Shown here: in pieces, positions 39,615 through 48,562 of the stretch | How positions within the stretch are numbered: position 1 is the stretch's first letter | Layout of the letters: each line of letters opens with the position of its first letter | Translations under genes and position numbers: made by a program | Notes under the pieces: generated by a model | The model's input: only the letters and a program-made list of their open reading frames with translations | Databases searched by the model: none | Told to the model about the DNA's origin: nothing | NCBI GenBank assembly: GCA_964501335.1 | Contig: CAZCTC010000001.1 | Span: 124,001-188,000, forward strand | Direction: 5' to 3' | Source: CAZCTC01 sp964501335 | GTDB lineage: Bacteria > Chloroflexota > Anaerolineae > B4-G1 > SLSP01 | Length of the DNA: 64,000 nt

Positions 39615-41198
39615 ATGGAAAGCGAACAAATCCATATCGGAGAACGAGAGCGCGTCGCTCGCGCCGCCGCCATAATCTCTTTCGGCAATGTCGCCAGCCG
39701 CGCCCTGGGGCTGGTCCGCGAAATGGTCAAATCCCACTACTTCGGGGCAGGGGGACTGGTCAGCGCCTATGATGTGGCCTCCCAGGTCCCCACGATGCTC
39801 TACGACTTCCTCGCCGGCGGGATGATCAATTCCGCCCTGGTCCCCGTCTTTTCCGACTACGCCCGCCCCGGCAAACGCGCCGAACTCTGGCGCCTCTTCG
39901 GACTGCTGCTCAACTTTCTCGTCATCCTCCTGGGCAGCTTTATCCTGCTCATCGAAATCGCCGCCAAACCCATCGTCATGCTGCTGGGCGGCGGCCTCCG
40001 TCCAGAATATCTGGAAATTTCCGTCTCGTTGCTCCGCATCACCGCACCCGCCATCCTCTTCCTCAACATCGGCGGCCTCATCTCCGGCGCCCTCTACGCC
40101 CTGCAACGTTTTGAGCGGCCGGCCTTTACCGCCGCCATCTTCAACACCTTGATGATCTGCTCCGTACTGCTGACCCATCAATGGATCGGCGTCAGCAGTA
40201 TGGCGCTGGGACTCGTGCTCGGCAGCGCCGCTCAGGTCGCCTTCCAATGGCCCGCTCTCCAGGAATTTCATTTCGCCTGGCCCCCGCAAACTTTTTCCCA
40301 TCCGGCCCTGCCGCACATCGGCAGACTCTACCTGCCCATCGGCCTGGGCCTGATCGTCGACCAGTTTGCCGTCACCCTCAGCTACCGCATTGCCTCCGAC
40401 ACCGGGGATAGCGGTATCGCCTGGATGAAATATGCCGCCACTCTGATCCAGTTTCCGCTCGGCATGGTCGTCACCGCCGTCTCCATCGCCATCCTGCCCA
40501 CCCTCTCCCGCTATGCCGCCGACGCCACCGATGAGCCCTTTCGCGCTACCCTGGCCCAGGGCCTGCGGCTGGTGCTGATCCTGGTCCTGCCCGCCGCCGC
40601 CTTATTGCTGGTATTGGCCAATCCCATGGTGGCCCTCATTTTCCAACACGGCAACTTCACCGCCGGCGATACCACCGCCACCGCCCTGGCTGTCCGCTTT
40701 AACCTGCTCGGCCTCATCTTCGCCGCCCTGGATCAACCGCTGATCTTCGCCTTTTACGCCCGCAAAAACACCTGGACCCCCGCGCTCGTCGGAGTCATCA
40801 CCGTGATCCTCTATACCGCCATGGCCTTTATTCCCACCCTCTACCACACCCCGCAGCTTTCCGAACTGATCCTGGCCAATTCCCTTAAATTAACTGTCCA
40901 CGCGCTGCTGATGCTCTATCTCTTTTACAAAATGGTCGGCAGCCTGAAACCCTACCACGTCAGCCGCACCACCTTCCTGGCAACCATCGCGGCCTTGATT
41001 GCCGCCCTGGTCGCCTGGGGCAGCCTTACATTTTTGCATCCGGAGCCGACCGACGGCTTTATGGAATTTCTGGTACAGCTGATCATCCCGGGAATACTGG
41101 GAGCAGCCGCCTATCTGGGATTGTTGCGCCTGATGGGCGTCGAAGAAATCATGGTATTGCGGCGGGCCCTCTTACAGCGCTGGCCGGTCCATAAATAA
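39615..41198 (+). CDS. murJ: MurJ/MviN-like lipid flippase
   Basis: 527 residues from the ATG at 39615; an in-frame ATG at 39585 adds ten residues and cannot be excluded because neither has a clear ribosome site. It has about fourteen membrane segments. The N-terminal region AAIISFGNVASRALGLVREM, VKSHYFGAGGLVSAYDVA and FLAGGMINSALVPVFSDY is diagnostic of the MurJ family in the MOP superfamily. The expected role is flipping lipid-linked precursors (lipid II) across the membrane; Chloroflexi often carry divergent copies, so another polysaccharide lipid is possible. The next gene starts 40 nt downstream. Confidence 0.88.
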   Translation: MESEQIHIGERERVARAAAIISFGNVASRALGLVREMVKSHYFGAGGLVSAYDVASQVPTMLYDFLAGGMINSALVPVFSDYARPGKRAELWRLFGLLLNFLVILLGSFILLIEIAAKPIVMLLGGGLRPEYLEISVSLLRITAPAILFLNIGGLISGALYALQRFERPAFTAAIFNTLMICSVLLTHQWIGVSSMALGLVLGSAAQVAFQWPALQEFHFAWPPQTFSHPALPHIGRLYLPIGLGLIVDQFAVTLSYRIASDTGDSGIAWMKYAATLIQFPLGMVVTAVSIAILPTLSRYAADATDEPFRATLAQGLRLVLILVLPAAALLLVLANPMVALIFQHGNFTAGDTTATALAVRFNLLGLIFAALDQPLIFAFYARKNTWTPALVGVITVILYTAMAFIPTLYHTPQLSELILANSLKLTVHALLMLYLFYKMVGSLKPYHVSRTTFLATIAALIAALVAWGSLTFLHPEPTDGFMEFLVQLIIPGILGAAAYLGLLRLMGVEEIMVLRRALLQRWPVHK

Positions 41199-41238
41199 TC
41201 CCTTTTCTTAGCTACACTCTAATGACGTAGATCAAGAC

Positions 41239-42654
41239 ATGAAAAAACTTAATCCCATAAATTTTACCTGCCGGCCTCAAAAGATCCTGAAAGCATCATC
41301 TCAGGCTTTCCATCTCCCATCTTCCACTCTTCCAGTCTTCCATTCCCCCACCCTCCATCTTCCATCCTTCCGATCTTCCCGCCTCTCCCCCAAAATCATA
41401 CTCCAGGGTCTCCTGGCCATTCTGATCTTTGCACTTTCCGCCTGCCAGGCGGCCCTCCCCGAGCCCCCCGAACCACCGGCTCCCGTCATCGTCCTCTGGC
41501 ATCCCTTCATCGGAGAGGAAGCCGCCGCCATTCAACGCCTGGGCGATCGGTTCACGGCCGAAAACCCCCGGCATATCAACCTGATTGTCGAGTATCAGCA
41601 AAACATCGCCCAAAAGCTGACCGGAGATCCGGAAAGTCGGCCCGACCTGTTGATTGTCTGGCCCGAAGAAGCCCGGGAATATCAAACCGCCGGCTACAGC
41701 GTTGCCCCTACCCCGCTCCCGATCAGCAGCACAGTCGATATGGCCGACCTGCTCCCCATGGCGCAGGCACTCTACAACGACAAGGGCCGACTTAATGCCA
41801 TCCCGTTGGGCCTGGCTACCTACGTCGCCTACTACAACAAAGATTGGCTCAACGACCTGGGATATGAAACCATGCCCACCCGCTTCGGCATTCTCACCGA
41901 AATCGCCTGCAAAGCGACCGATGTCCAGGCCAACCAGAACGGCGCCACCCTGCCCTCTCAGGCCGGCATGTTCCTGGCCCTGATGTCGGCCCAGGGCTCT
42001 CCGCTGATGACCGGCGAAGGCTACTATCAATTCGACGACCCCCTCAGCCTCCAGGCCGGGGATGGGTTGCAAACCCTCCTTAGCTCAAACTGTGGTTCAG
42101 TCTACGAAATCAGCGGCGTCGGAATCGACCGCCTGGGCAACAGCACACTTCCGATCCTGATGGAAAGCAGCCTGAACCGCAAAGCCATCGAACGTGCCGT
42201 CGCCGCCCACCGCAATTTCGCGCTGGCGATGAGCGCCCTGCCCGGCCCCCAGGATCTGGGGCCCACACTCTGGTATGGCCCGGGACTCGCCCTGACGGCA
42301 CCGGAAGGCCCCCGTCGGGAAGCGGCCCGCGAAGCGCTGGCCTGGTTTCTCTCCGCCGGCGCCCAGGAGGAATGGAGCACATCGACCAATTATCTGCCCG
42401 TCCGTCGCTCCCTGATAGAAAACCGACAGGAACTATTGGAATCCGAAAAGAGCACCTCCCTCGAACCCGCCCTGATCGCCCTGACCCTCGACACGGCAGA
42501 AAAAGGGAACTGGATTTCCTGGCCTCGCCGCTCTCATTATGCCACCTGCCGGGCGGCCCTGGTTCGCACGCTGGCCTCGTTCGGCAAAAAGACTCCGCCG
42601 GCTGAATTGCTCAGTCAGGCTCAAGCCCAGTGCAATACCGGAGGCAATCCATGA
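41239..42654 (+). CDS. Extracellular solute-binding lipoprotein (ABC sugar type) with repeat-expanded signal peptide
   Basis: 471 residues. The lipobox cysteine is residue 69 (LLAILIFALSAC), far from the only available start codon. The intervening n-region (residues 20-50, HLPSSTLPVFHSP...) is encoded by CT-rich CTTCCA-type repeats, 22 nt of which are identical to 51703-51724. The mature protein looks like a family 1 solute-binding protein: VIVLWHPFIGEEAAAIQRL, then RPDLLIVWPEEA and WFLSAGAQEEW. No permeases are adjacent. Its stop overlaps the phosphatase start (ATGA), so it shares an operon with the next two genes. Confidence 0.82.
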   Translation: MKKLNPINFTCRPQKILKASSQAFHLPSSTLPVFHSPTLHLPSFRSSRLSPKIILQGLLAILIFALSACQAALPEPPEPPAPVIVLWHPFIGEEAAAIQRLGDRFTAENPRHINLIVEYQQNIAQKLTGDPESRPDLLIVWPEEAREYQTAGYSVAPTPLPISSTVDMADLLPMAQALYNDKGRLNAIPLGLATYVAYYNKDWLNDLGYETMPTRFGILTEIACKATDVQANQNGATLPSQAGMFLALMSAQGSPLMTGEGYYQFDDPLSLQAGDGLQTLLSSNCGSVYEISGVGIDRLGNSTLPILMESSLNRKAIERAVAAHRNFALAMSALPGPQDLGPTLWYGPGLALTAPEGPRREAAREALAWFLSAGAQEEWSTSTNYLPVRRSLIENRQELLESEKSTSLEPALIALTLDTAEKGNWISWPRRSHYATCRAALVRTLASFGKKTPPAELLSQAQAQCNTGGNP

Positions 42655-43445
42655 ATGAACAGGAACGATGGTTAGCCGTAGCCGTTGAAGCCGCCGTCGA
42701 AGCCGGCGAATACCTGCAAACTCACTGGCAAACCAGCCACACCATTCGCTACAAAGGTCATCGCGATCTGGTGACCGAAGCCGATGTCGCCTCTGAAACC
42801 CTGATCCTGAACCGTCTGCACGCCGCCTTCCCCGATCACGCCATCACCTCCGAAGAAGGCGGCGGAGATGAAAGTGCCGGTCAGGGCATCCGCTGGCTGA
42901 TCGACCCCATCGACGGCACCACCAATTTTTCTCGCAACAACCCTACCTTCAGCGTCTCCATCGCCGCGCTGGAAAACGGTGAACCGGCCGTGGGCGTCGT
43001 CTATGACCCGCTGCGTCGCCATCTCTTCGCCGCCCGACGTAACGGCGGCGCCACCTTGAACGGCGAACCGCTGCACACCTCCGGCATCGCCCATCCCGAA
43101 CGGGCCGTCAGCAGCGTGGATTGGCCCCGCAACAACACCTACCGCGAACAGATGTGGTGGATTGCCGGGACACTCCTGACCCACAGCCACACCCTGCGGG
43201 CCATCGGCTCGGCCGCTCTGGCCATAACCTATGTCGGCGCCGGCTGGCTGGATTTCTATGCCGCCCTGAGCCTCAAACCCTGGGATCAAGCCGCCGCCAT
43301 CCTCATTGTCCAGGAAGCCGGAGGCGCAGTTGAAACGGTCTCGCATAAACCCTGGACCCCCATGGCCCCCGATCCAATGCTCGCCGCCACCCCCCAACTG
43401 CTGACGGCTTTCCGTGACTTGCTGGATGGAGCCGAACGCCGATGA
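42651..43445 (+). CDS. Inositol monophosphatase family protein
   Basis: 264 residues from the ATG at 42651 (GGAGG upstream, four-base overlap with the previous stop). Motifs: SEEGGGDES near 70 with the metal-binding Glu, DPIDGTTNF at 85-93 and WDQAAAILIVQEAGG near 211. These are the Li+-sensitive, Mg2+-dependent phosphatases (SuhB/IMPase, also acting on fructose bisphosphate or PAP in some branches). Cytosolic. The exact substrate cannot be read from sequence. The start of the next gene overlaps its stop. Confidence 0.92.
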   Translation: MNEQERWLAVAVEAAVEAGEYLQTHWQTSHTIRYKGHRDLVTEADVASETLILNRLHAAFPDHAITSEEGGGDESAGQGIRWLIDPIDGTTNFSRNNPTFSVSIAALENGEPAVGVVYDPLRRHLFAARRNGGATLNGEPLHTSGIAHPERAVSSVDWPRNNTYREQMWWIAGTLLTHSHTLRAIGSAALAITYVGAGWLDFYAALSLKPWDQAAAILIVQEAGGAVETVSHKPWTPMAPDPMLAATPQLLTAFRDLLDGAERR

Positions 43446-44602
43446 AGCACCTGCATCGAATTCTCAGTCTGATTCTGGGAGCGATTTTATTGATGGCCCC
43501 GCTGCTGCCAGGGCCGATCCACGCCCAGGGTGACACAGCCGCACGCTTCTATGAATTGCTCACCACCGCCCGCCTGAAACAGGGTCTGGCGCCTTTAAGC
43601 CGCTCCACCCTGCTGGATCAGGCGGCCCAGCGCCATGCCACCGATATCGCCGAACGTGGAGTGGTCAGCTCAACCGGCGCCGACGGATCGACCTTCCGCC
43701 AGCGCATCCGCGAAACCGGCTATCATGCCTGGAACGACGGGTTGCTGGTCAACGAGCTGATCTGGACCGGCTCCGGAGGTGCTGAAAATGCCCTCAAATG
43801 GTTCCAACAGAACTCCCAACAATGGGCGATGTTCCTCGATCCCAAATATCGCGAAATCGGTCTGGGATTCGCCTCTGATGCCCAGGGGATGCAATATTTC
43901 GTCATCACCGTAGGCTCCCGCCCGGGCGTCCTTCCCGTTTTTATCAATGACGGCGCCGAAAGCACCGAATCTCCCCAGGTCGCCATCCGCCTCACCAACG
44001 AAGAAGCCGTCTCGATGGGCGAAGGCACCTGGATGGGCAAAGCCATCGAAGTACGGTTGAGCAGTTCACCGGATTTCGGCAATACCCCCTGGCAGCCCTG
44101 GGGATCGTTATTGCCCTGGAGCCTGGATGACAACGGACGCGGCGAATACATCGTCTACGTTCAATTCCGTGACGGCGCCAAACGCACCGCCATCTCCCAG
44201 GCTTCCATTCAATTAAAGAACGGCAGCGCCCCCCGGCCTACCGCTACCCCTACCGTCATCACCCCCACACCGGGAACAGCTACGCCCACGCCTGCACCGA
44301 CCTTCACCCCCACCCCTGTACCGACCGACATCCCAACTTCCACCCCGACGCCAACGCTGGAACCGGCCGCCCCCACCTACACCCCGGTTCCGGATCAACC
44401 GACTCCCACGCCCACCGCCACCCCATGGATTTTACCCACCGCCACCGCCACCGCCACCCCTATCCTACAGCCCACCTGGACCCCGCTCCCCGATGGGCAG
44501 ATTGAACCCACCGCAACTATCGATTGGCCCCTCTGGGGAACCGTAGGACTGCAAATCGCAGCCCTGCTGCTGGGAGCCGCCATCTTCCTGCGCCGCAAAT
44601 AA
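43442..44602 (+). CDS. Cell-surface CAP/SCP domain protein with Thr/Pro stalk and membrane anchor
   Basis: 386 residues, ATGA overlap with the phosphatase. Signal peptide to about 29 (ending GPIHAQG). A CAP domain spans about 33-160 (LLTTARLKQGLAPLSRS, RHATDIAERG, FLDPKYREIGLGFA), though the usual metal-binding His pair is only partly visible. A beta domain follows, then a long Thr/Pro stalk (about 260-355, TPTPTATP type) and a final membrane segment with RRK. The layout is that of a protein anchored outside the cell at its C-terminus. Function unknown. Confidence 0.85.
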   Translation: MKHLHRILSLILGAILLMAPLLPGPIHAQGDTAARFYELLTTARLKQGLAPLSRSTLLDQAAQRHATDIAERGVVSSTGADGSTFRQRIRETGYHAWNDGLLVNELIWTGSGGAENALKWFQQNSQQWAMFLDPKYREIGLGFASDAQGMQYFVITVGSRPGVLPVFINDGAESTESPQVAIRLTNEEAVSMGEGTWMGKAIEVRLSSSPDFGNTPWQPWGSLLPWSLDDNGRGEYIVYVQFRDGAKRTAISQASIQLKNGSAPRPTATPTVITPTPGTATPTPAPTFTPTPVPTDIPTSTPTPTLEPAAPTYTPVPDQPTPTPTATPWILPTATATATPILQPTWTPLPDGQIEPTATIDWPLWGTVGLQIAALLLGAAIFLRRK

Positions 44603-44639
44603 AACCACGCGCGGGACACTACAAAAAGAACTTTATCCA

Positions 44640-44815
44640 ATTATCCAAATAAAAAACTGTGTTTTCGCGGGCTTCAGAAAGCCCGCGAAAACACAAACAA
44701 AAAAATTCTCTCTGCCCATCCTACGCGTCGCTCCCTGAAATAAAAGCCATCGCACGCAGGACGCCATAAAAAAGAACTTATTTTCGCCCGCCTGAGAAGG
44801 CGGGCGAAAATATGA
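44640..44815 (+). repeat. Dispersed element, direct copy plus extra hairpin
   Basis: Hairpin 44658-44695 (perfect TGTGTTTTCGCGGGC arms, loop TTCAGAAAG), then CTGCCCATCCTACGCGTCGC and CGCAGGACGCC. A second hairpin at 44779-44812 (TTTTCGCCCGCC) lies just before the ribosome site of the next gene. Confidence 0.82.
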
Positions 44816-44837
44816 ATTCAAGAATAAGGAGCCCACC

Positions 44838-45737
44838 TTGAAAAAAAACAACCTGAAAAACGCCCACTGGTGGCAATCGAAATTCTTCCAGGCCCTGGAA
44901 GACTACGCCCTCATCACCATCGGCTCGCTGATCGTTGCCGCCAACGTCAACCTCTTCCTCGTCCCCAACAACGTCATCTCCACCGGCATCACCGGCATCG
45001 GCATGCTGGCCAATTACCTCTGGCACTGGCCCATCGGCATCATCACCCTCATCCTCAACATTCCCCTCTTCCTGGCCGGCATCCGCTGGGGCGGCGGCCT
45101 GAAATTCTTCACCCGTTCCATCTACGCCGTCGTCGTCATGACCATCGCCATCGACATAACCACCGGACTGCAAGGCGTAATGAGCGACATCCACGATCCT
45201 TTACTCTACACCCTCTTCGGCGGCCTGTTGGACGGCATCGGCATCGGCCTGGTCCTGCGCGGCCAGGGCACCACCGGCGGCACCGACATCGTCGCCCAGT
45301 TGCTTCATCGTTACCGCGCCATCCCCTTCAGCACCACCTTCCTCGCCGTCAACGGCATAATCTTGCTGGGCGGCGTCATCATCGTCGGGTGGGCCCCCAT
45401 CCTCTACGCTCTGGTCGTCAACTTCGTCTCCAGCCGTGTCGTCGATACCGTCCAGGAAGGCGTTGGCTATGCCCGCTCCGTCATGATCATCTCCCGGGAA
45501 AACGATGCCGTTCGGGATCGCATCCTCCACGACCTCAGCCGCGGCGTGACGGTTCTGGAAGCTCACGGCGGCTACACCCAGACCCCTCGCCCGGCTCTCT
45601 ACGTCGTCGTCATGCGCGATGAAGTCTCCCGGCTCAAACGCATGATCGCCGAAATCGATCCGGATGCCTTCGTCGTCGTCTCCGAAGCTCACGAAGTCCT
45701 GGGAGAAGGTTTCCAACCCGTCGCCAACCAGCCCTAG
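44838..45737 (+). CDS. YitT-family membrane protein, copy 1
   Basis: 299 residues, TTG start with AAGGAG seven nt upstream. About six membrane segments in the N-terminal two thirds (NVNLFLVPNNVISTGITGIG is characteristic) and a C-terminal cytoplasmic DUF2179 domain (GVTVLEAHGGYTQTPR, FVVVSEAHEVLGEGF). The family is widespread with unsettled function. The paralogue at 45991 follows after an intergenic repeat, so this is a tandem duplication. Confidence 0.9.
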   Translation: MKKNNLKNAHWWQSKFFQALEDYALITIGSLIVAANVNLFLVPNNVISTGITGIGMLANYLWHWPIGIITLILNIPLFLAGIRWGGGLKFFTRSIYAVVVMTIAIDITTGLQGVMSDIHDPLLYTLFGGLLDGIGIGLVLRGQGTTGGTDIVAQLLHRYRAIPFSTTFLAVNGIILLGGVIIVGWAPILYALVVNFVSSRVVDTVQEGVGYARSVMIISRENDAVRDRILHDLSRGVTVLEAHGGYTQTPRPALYVVVMRDEVSRLKRMIAEIDPDAFVVVSEAHEVLGEGFQPVANQP

Positions 45738-45769
45738 ATTATCGCTACCCGTCTCCCCTACGAAAAAAC

Positions 45770-45930
45770 CCCGGATTGCATGAAAAAGAAAAACCCGGAT
45801 TGTCGGCGGCTTCAGAAAGCCGCCGACAAAATAAAATAAAAACAACTTCTCTCTACCTGCTTCGCACCGTGCATCGTTTCGGGCGAAACAAAAACCTTTT
45901 GCGGGACGCGAAAAATGCCCGCCGCCAGAC
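45770..45930 (+). repeat. Dispersed MITE/REP-like element, direct copy
   Basis: Lead-in AAAAAGAAAAACCC, hairpin 45800-45829 (TGTCGGCGGC, loop TTCAGAAAG), CTGCTTCGCACCGTGCATCG and TTTTGCGGGACGCG. Confidence 0.82.
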
Positions 45931-45990
45931 AAAAACGCAATACCACAAAAGTAACTCAGCGGCAAACTAAAGTTTTAGGAGGAAACCAGA

Positions 45991-46875
45991 ATGACCCAAA
46001 AGACCCGCTCCACGTCCAGATTAAAGCAATTCGGCAGCACCCTGCAAGACTACCTGCTGCTTACCGTCGGAGCCCTCTTCATGGCGGCCGCCGTCGATAT
46101 CTTTATGATCCCCAATCACGTCGTCTCCTCCGGCCTCACCGGTCTCTCCATGATCGGCAACTACCTCTGGGGCTGGCCCGTCGGGATCGTCACCCTGCTG
46201 CTCAATATCCCCTTGCTGCTGGCCGGAGCTCGCTGGGGCGGCGGCATGAAGTTCATCCTCCGCACCATCTACACCGTCATCGTCATGACCGCCGCCATTG
46301 ACCTGCTGGCACCCCGACTGCCGGCCATCCCCACCGACCCCTTGATCTATACCTGCTTCAGCGGCGTACTCAATGGAATCGGCGCCGGGCTGATCCTGCG
46401 AGGGCAGGGAACCGCCGGCGGGACCGACATCATCTCCGTGCTGCTCAACCGGCATTTCGGCGTGCCCTTCGGCCAGGTCTATCTGATCTCCAACAGCGTC
46501 ACTCTCGTAGCCGCCGCCATGGTTTTCCAAATCGAACTGGCCCTCTACGCCCTGATCGTCGTCTTCGTCTCCAGCCGCGTCGTCGATGCCATTCAGGAAG
46601 GGCTCAACGAAGCCCGCACCATCTTCATCATCACCAGCTATCCCGAAGAAGTTCAAAGCAGCATCATCAAAGAACTGGGCCGTGGCGTAACCATGATCGA
46701 AGCGCAAGGCGGCTATACCCATTCCCCCCGGCACATGCTCTTTGCCGTCGTCTCCCGCACCCAGTTCACCCATCTGAAGCGGCTGATCGCCTCCATCGAT
46801 CCTGAAGCCTTTGTCGTCGTCACCGACGCCCGCGAAGTGCTCGGCCGCGGCTTTCGCCCCATGGTCCAGAGTTGA
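45991..46875 (+). CDS. YitT-family membrane protein, copy 2
   Basis: 294 residues, AGGAGG ribosome site. Same layout as copy 1: membrane part with VDIFMIPNHVVSSGLTGLSM and GTAGGTDIISVLLNRHFG, then a DUF2179 domain with GVTMIEAQGGYTHSPR and FVVVTDAREVLGRGF. The two are clearly paralogous along their whole length. A perfect hairpin terminator follows. Confidence 0.9.
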   Translation: MTQKTRSTSRLKQFGSTLQDYLLLTVGALFMAAAVDIFMIPNHVVSSGLTGLSMIGNYLWGWPVGIVTLLLNIPLLLAGARWGGGMKFILRTIYTVIVMTAAIDLLAPRLPAIPTDPLIYTCFSGVLNGIGAGLILRGQGTAGGTDIISVLLNRHFGVPFGQVYLISNSVTLVAAAMVFQIELALYALIVVFVSSRVVDAIQEGLNEARTIFIITSYPEEVQSSIIKELGRGVTMIEAQGGYTHSPRHMLFAVVSRTQFTHLKRLIASIDPEAFVVVTDAREVLGRGFRPMVQS

Positions 46876-46886
46876 AATAAAGAATT

Positions 46887-46928
46887 AAAAATTCGCGCCA
46901 TCCCTTCTGGGATGGCGCGAATTTTTTA
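46887..46928. terminator. Perfect hairpin terminator after YitT copy 2
   Basis: 18-bp stem AAAAATTCGCGCCATCCC, loop TTCT, then a T run. Confidence 0.9.
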
Positions 46929-46931
46929 ACA

Positions 46932-47272
46932 AAAGCCCTTCACATGCTCAAACGCACAGATCGAGAAAAAAGCCCTTCACATGCCCAAACGCACAGGTCG
47001 AGAAAAAAGCCCGTATTTTTGTGCGCATTCTTATGCGCACAAAAATACAAACAAAAAAACTCTCCCCCCCTGCTTCGCACAGCGCGGCGCTTCTTACCAG
47101 CAAATTTCGACCTGTGCGGTTAGTCTGGGAAAAAGCCCCTATTTTTGGCGGCTTTCTGAAGCCGCCAAAAATATGAATAAAAAACTCTCTCCCCCCATCC
47201 CGCGCGGCGCTTTTGACCAGGAAAACACCTGTTGCGGGACGCTAAAAATCTGACCGCGCAGCCCCTGCTCTA
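46932..47272 (+). repeat. Two dispersed elements and a 37-bp direct duplication
   Basis: 46934-46970 and 46971-47007 are near-identical 37-bp units (AGCCCTTCACATG... GATCGAGAAAAA type). The second runs into a full element with hairpin 47013-47048 (GTATTTTTGTGCGCA arms). Another element occupies about 47107-47262: CGACCTGTGCGGTTAGTCTG, hairpin 47140-47173, CGGGACGCTAAAAATCTGAC and CGCGCAG. This copy shows both terminal repeats best. Confidence 0.85.
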
Positions 47273-48187
47273 TTATTGGGCCGGCGTACCTTCCGCCGTC
47301 CGTTCTCCATCCAACACTGCCTGCAAAGCCCGCACCGCCACCTCAACCATCCCCTCATCGGGCTCCCGCGTCGTCAACTTCTGCAACGCCAGATTCGGCG
47401 CAATTAAAATCCGCACCCAGCCCCAATGGCTGAACCGGGCCGAAAGCCGCAATACCTCATACGAAATTCCCGCAATCACCGGCAACAGCAGCAACCGGGA
47501 CCCCAACCGGATCAACAACGAAGGGGGTCGTCCCAACGGGGCAAAAACCAGAATCGAAATCAGGACCACAAAAAGCAAAAAGGCCGTTCCACAGCGCGGA
47601 TTGGCCGTCGGGAAAGTCTTGACCGACTCCACGGTCAGCGGAGCCCCCGCTTCATGGGCGTTGATCGTTTTATGTTCCGCCCCGTGATAGGCAAAAACCC
47701 GCCCGATCTCCGGAATCCGGCCCACGGCCGCCATATATCCGATCAAAATAGTCAGCCGAATCAACCCTTCGACCAGATTGAACAACAGATCGTGGGTCTG
47801 CACAATCCATCCGGCCAGCAAAGAGGGAATCACCATAAACAACCCGACCCCGATCGCCATCGAAAGGAAACCGGTCACCAGTCCCGTTCCATTGCTCATA
47901 GAAAATTCAGGGTCTTCCGCCTGGCCCTGTACCTCCGCAGAATAGAAAAGGGCCTTCATGCCCAGGCCCAGCGAATCCCACAACATCGGAATCCCGCGCA
48001 AAAAAGGAATTCGGCTCACCGGTCCCCGATATAACCCGTTCAACGGCTCCGTCTTCACCACAATCTCCCCATCGGGGCGCCGGACAGCCACCGCCGCCGT
48101 ATACCGCCCCCGCATCAACACCCCTTCCATCAAAGCCTGGCCCCCGTAGGACCAACCCAGGCGCTTTTCGTTTCCCTTCGTCGTCAT
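47273..48187 (-). CDS. DUF1385 membrane protein
   Basis: 304 residues from the ATG at 48187 (GGAGG upstream); longer in-frame starts have no ribosome site. The N-terminus YGGQALMEGVLMRGRYTAAV is the family signature, followed by several membrane segments and AYHGAEHKTINAHEAG, with conserved His and Glu, and NPRCGTAFLLFVV. These conserved polar residues near the membrane suggest a metal-dependent enzyme, but no activity is established for DUF1385. It is convergent with the YitT genes, with intergenic repeats between. Confidence 0.9.
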   Translation of the reverse strand: MTTKGNEKRLGWSYGGQALMEGVLMRGRYTAAVAVRRPDGEIVVKTEPLNGLYRGPVSRIPFLRGIPMLWDSLGLGMKALFYSAEVQGQAEDPEFSMSNGTGLVTGFLSMAIGVGLFMVIPSLLAGWIVQTHDLLFNLVEGLIRLTILIGYMAAVGRIPEIGRVFAYHGAEHKTINAHEAGAPLTVESVKTFPTANPRCGTAFLLFVVLISILVFAPLGRPPSLLIRLGSRLLLLPVIAGISYEVLRLSARFSHWGWVRILIAPNLALQKLTTREPDEGMVEVAVRALQAVLDGERTAEGTPAQ

Positions 48188-48274
48188 CCATGCCTCCATA
48201 ACCTGCCTGACATTCCAACATAGGGCTGCATTGTAACGCAAAGCCGCCCATAACGCAAAAATACCCACCAGTGC

Positions 48275-48445
48275 GGTTAACTTTTTTAGCGTCCCGCAAC
48301 AGGTGCTTTCCGGGTAAAAAACGACGCGCAGGACGAGCAGAGAAAGTTATTTTTTGTTCATTTTTCGGCGGCTTCAGAAAGCCACCGAAAAATGGTTTTT
48401 TTCTTTCTCTTGTTTTCAGGGTTAACTGCGCAGATCGAAAAAAAG
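48275..48445 (-). repeat. Dispersed MITE/REP-like element, inverted copy
   Basis: Plus-strand order: CAGTGCGGTTAAC, AGCGTCCCGCAACAGGTG, ACGACGCGCAGGACGAGC, hairpin 48359-48394 (loop CTTCAGAAAG), TTTCTTTCTCTTG and GTTAACTGCGCAG. Both ends preserve the inverted terminal repeat around GTTAAC. Confidence 0.85.
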
Positions 48446-48474
48446 CCGTGTGTAGAACCCTACAAAACCCTTCC

Positions 48475-48503
48475 TTGCCAATCGGCTTCTCTTACCTTAT
48501 AAT
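48475..48503 (+). promoter_or_regulatory. Promoter of trpS
   Basis: TTGCCA (48475-48480), 17-nt spacer, perfect TATAAT (48498-48503). The transcript would start near 48510, leaving about 50 nt of leader; no T-box or attenuator is seen. Confidence 0.75.
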
Positions 48504-48562
48504 CAACTAGCAATCTGGCCGGCAAACCACCCATCTCCATGGGCCTGAAACGAGGACTATAA

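Noticed and set aside
38880..40316. 478-codon minus-strand open frame
   Set aside because: Crosses the DUF4332-like and MurJ genes and an element copy; composition and lack of a start site mark it as a shadow.
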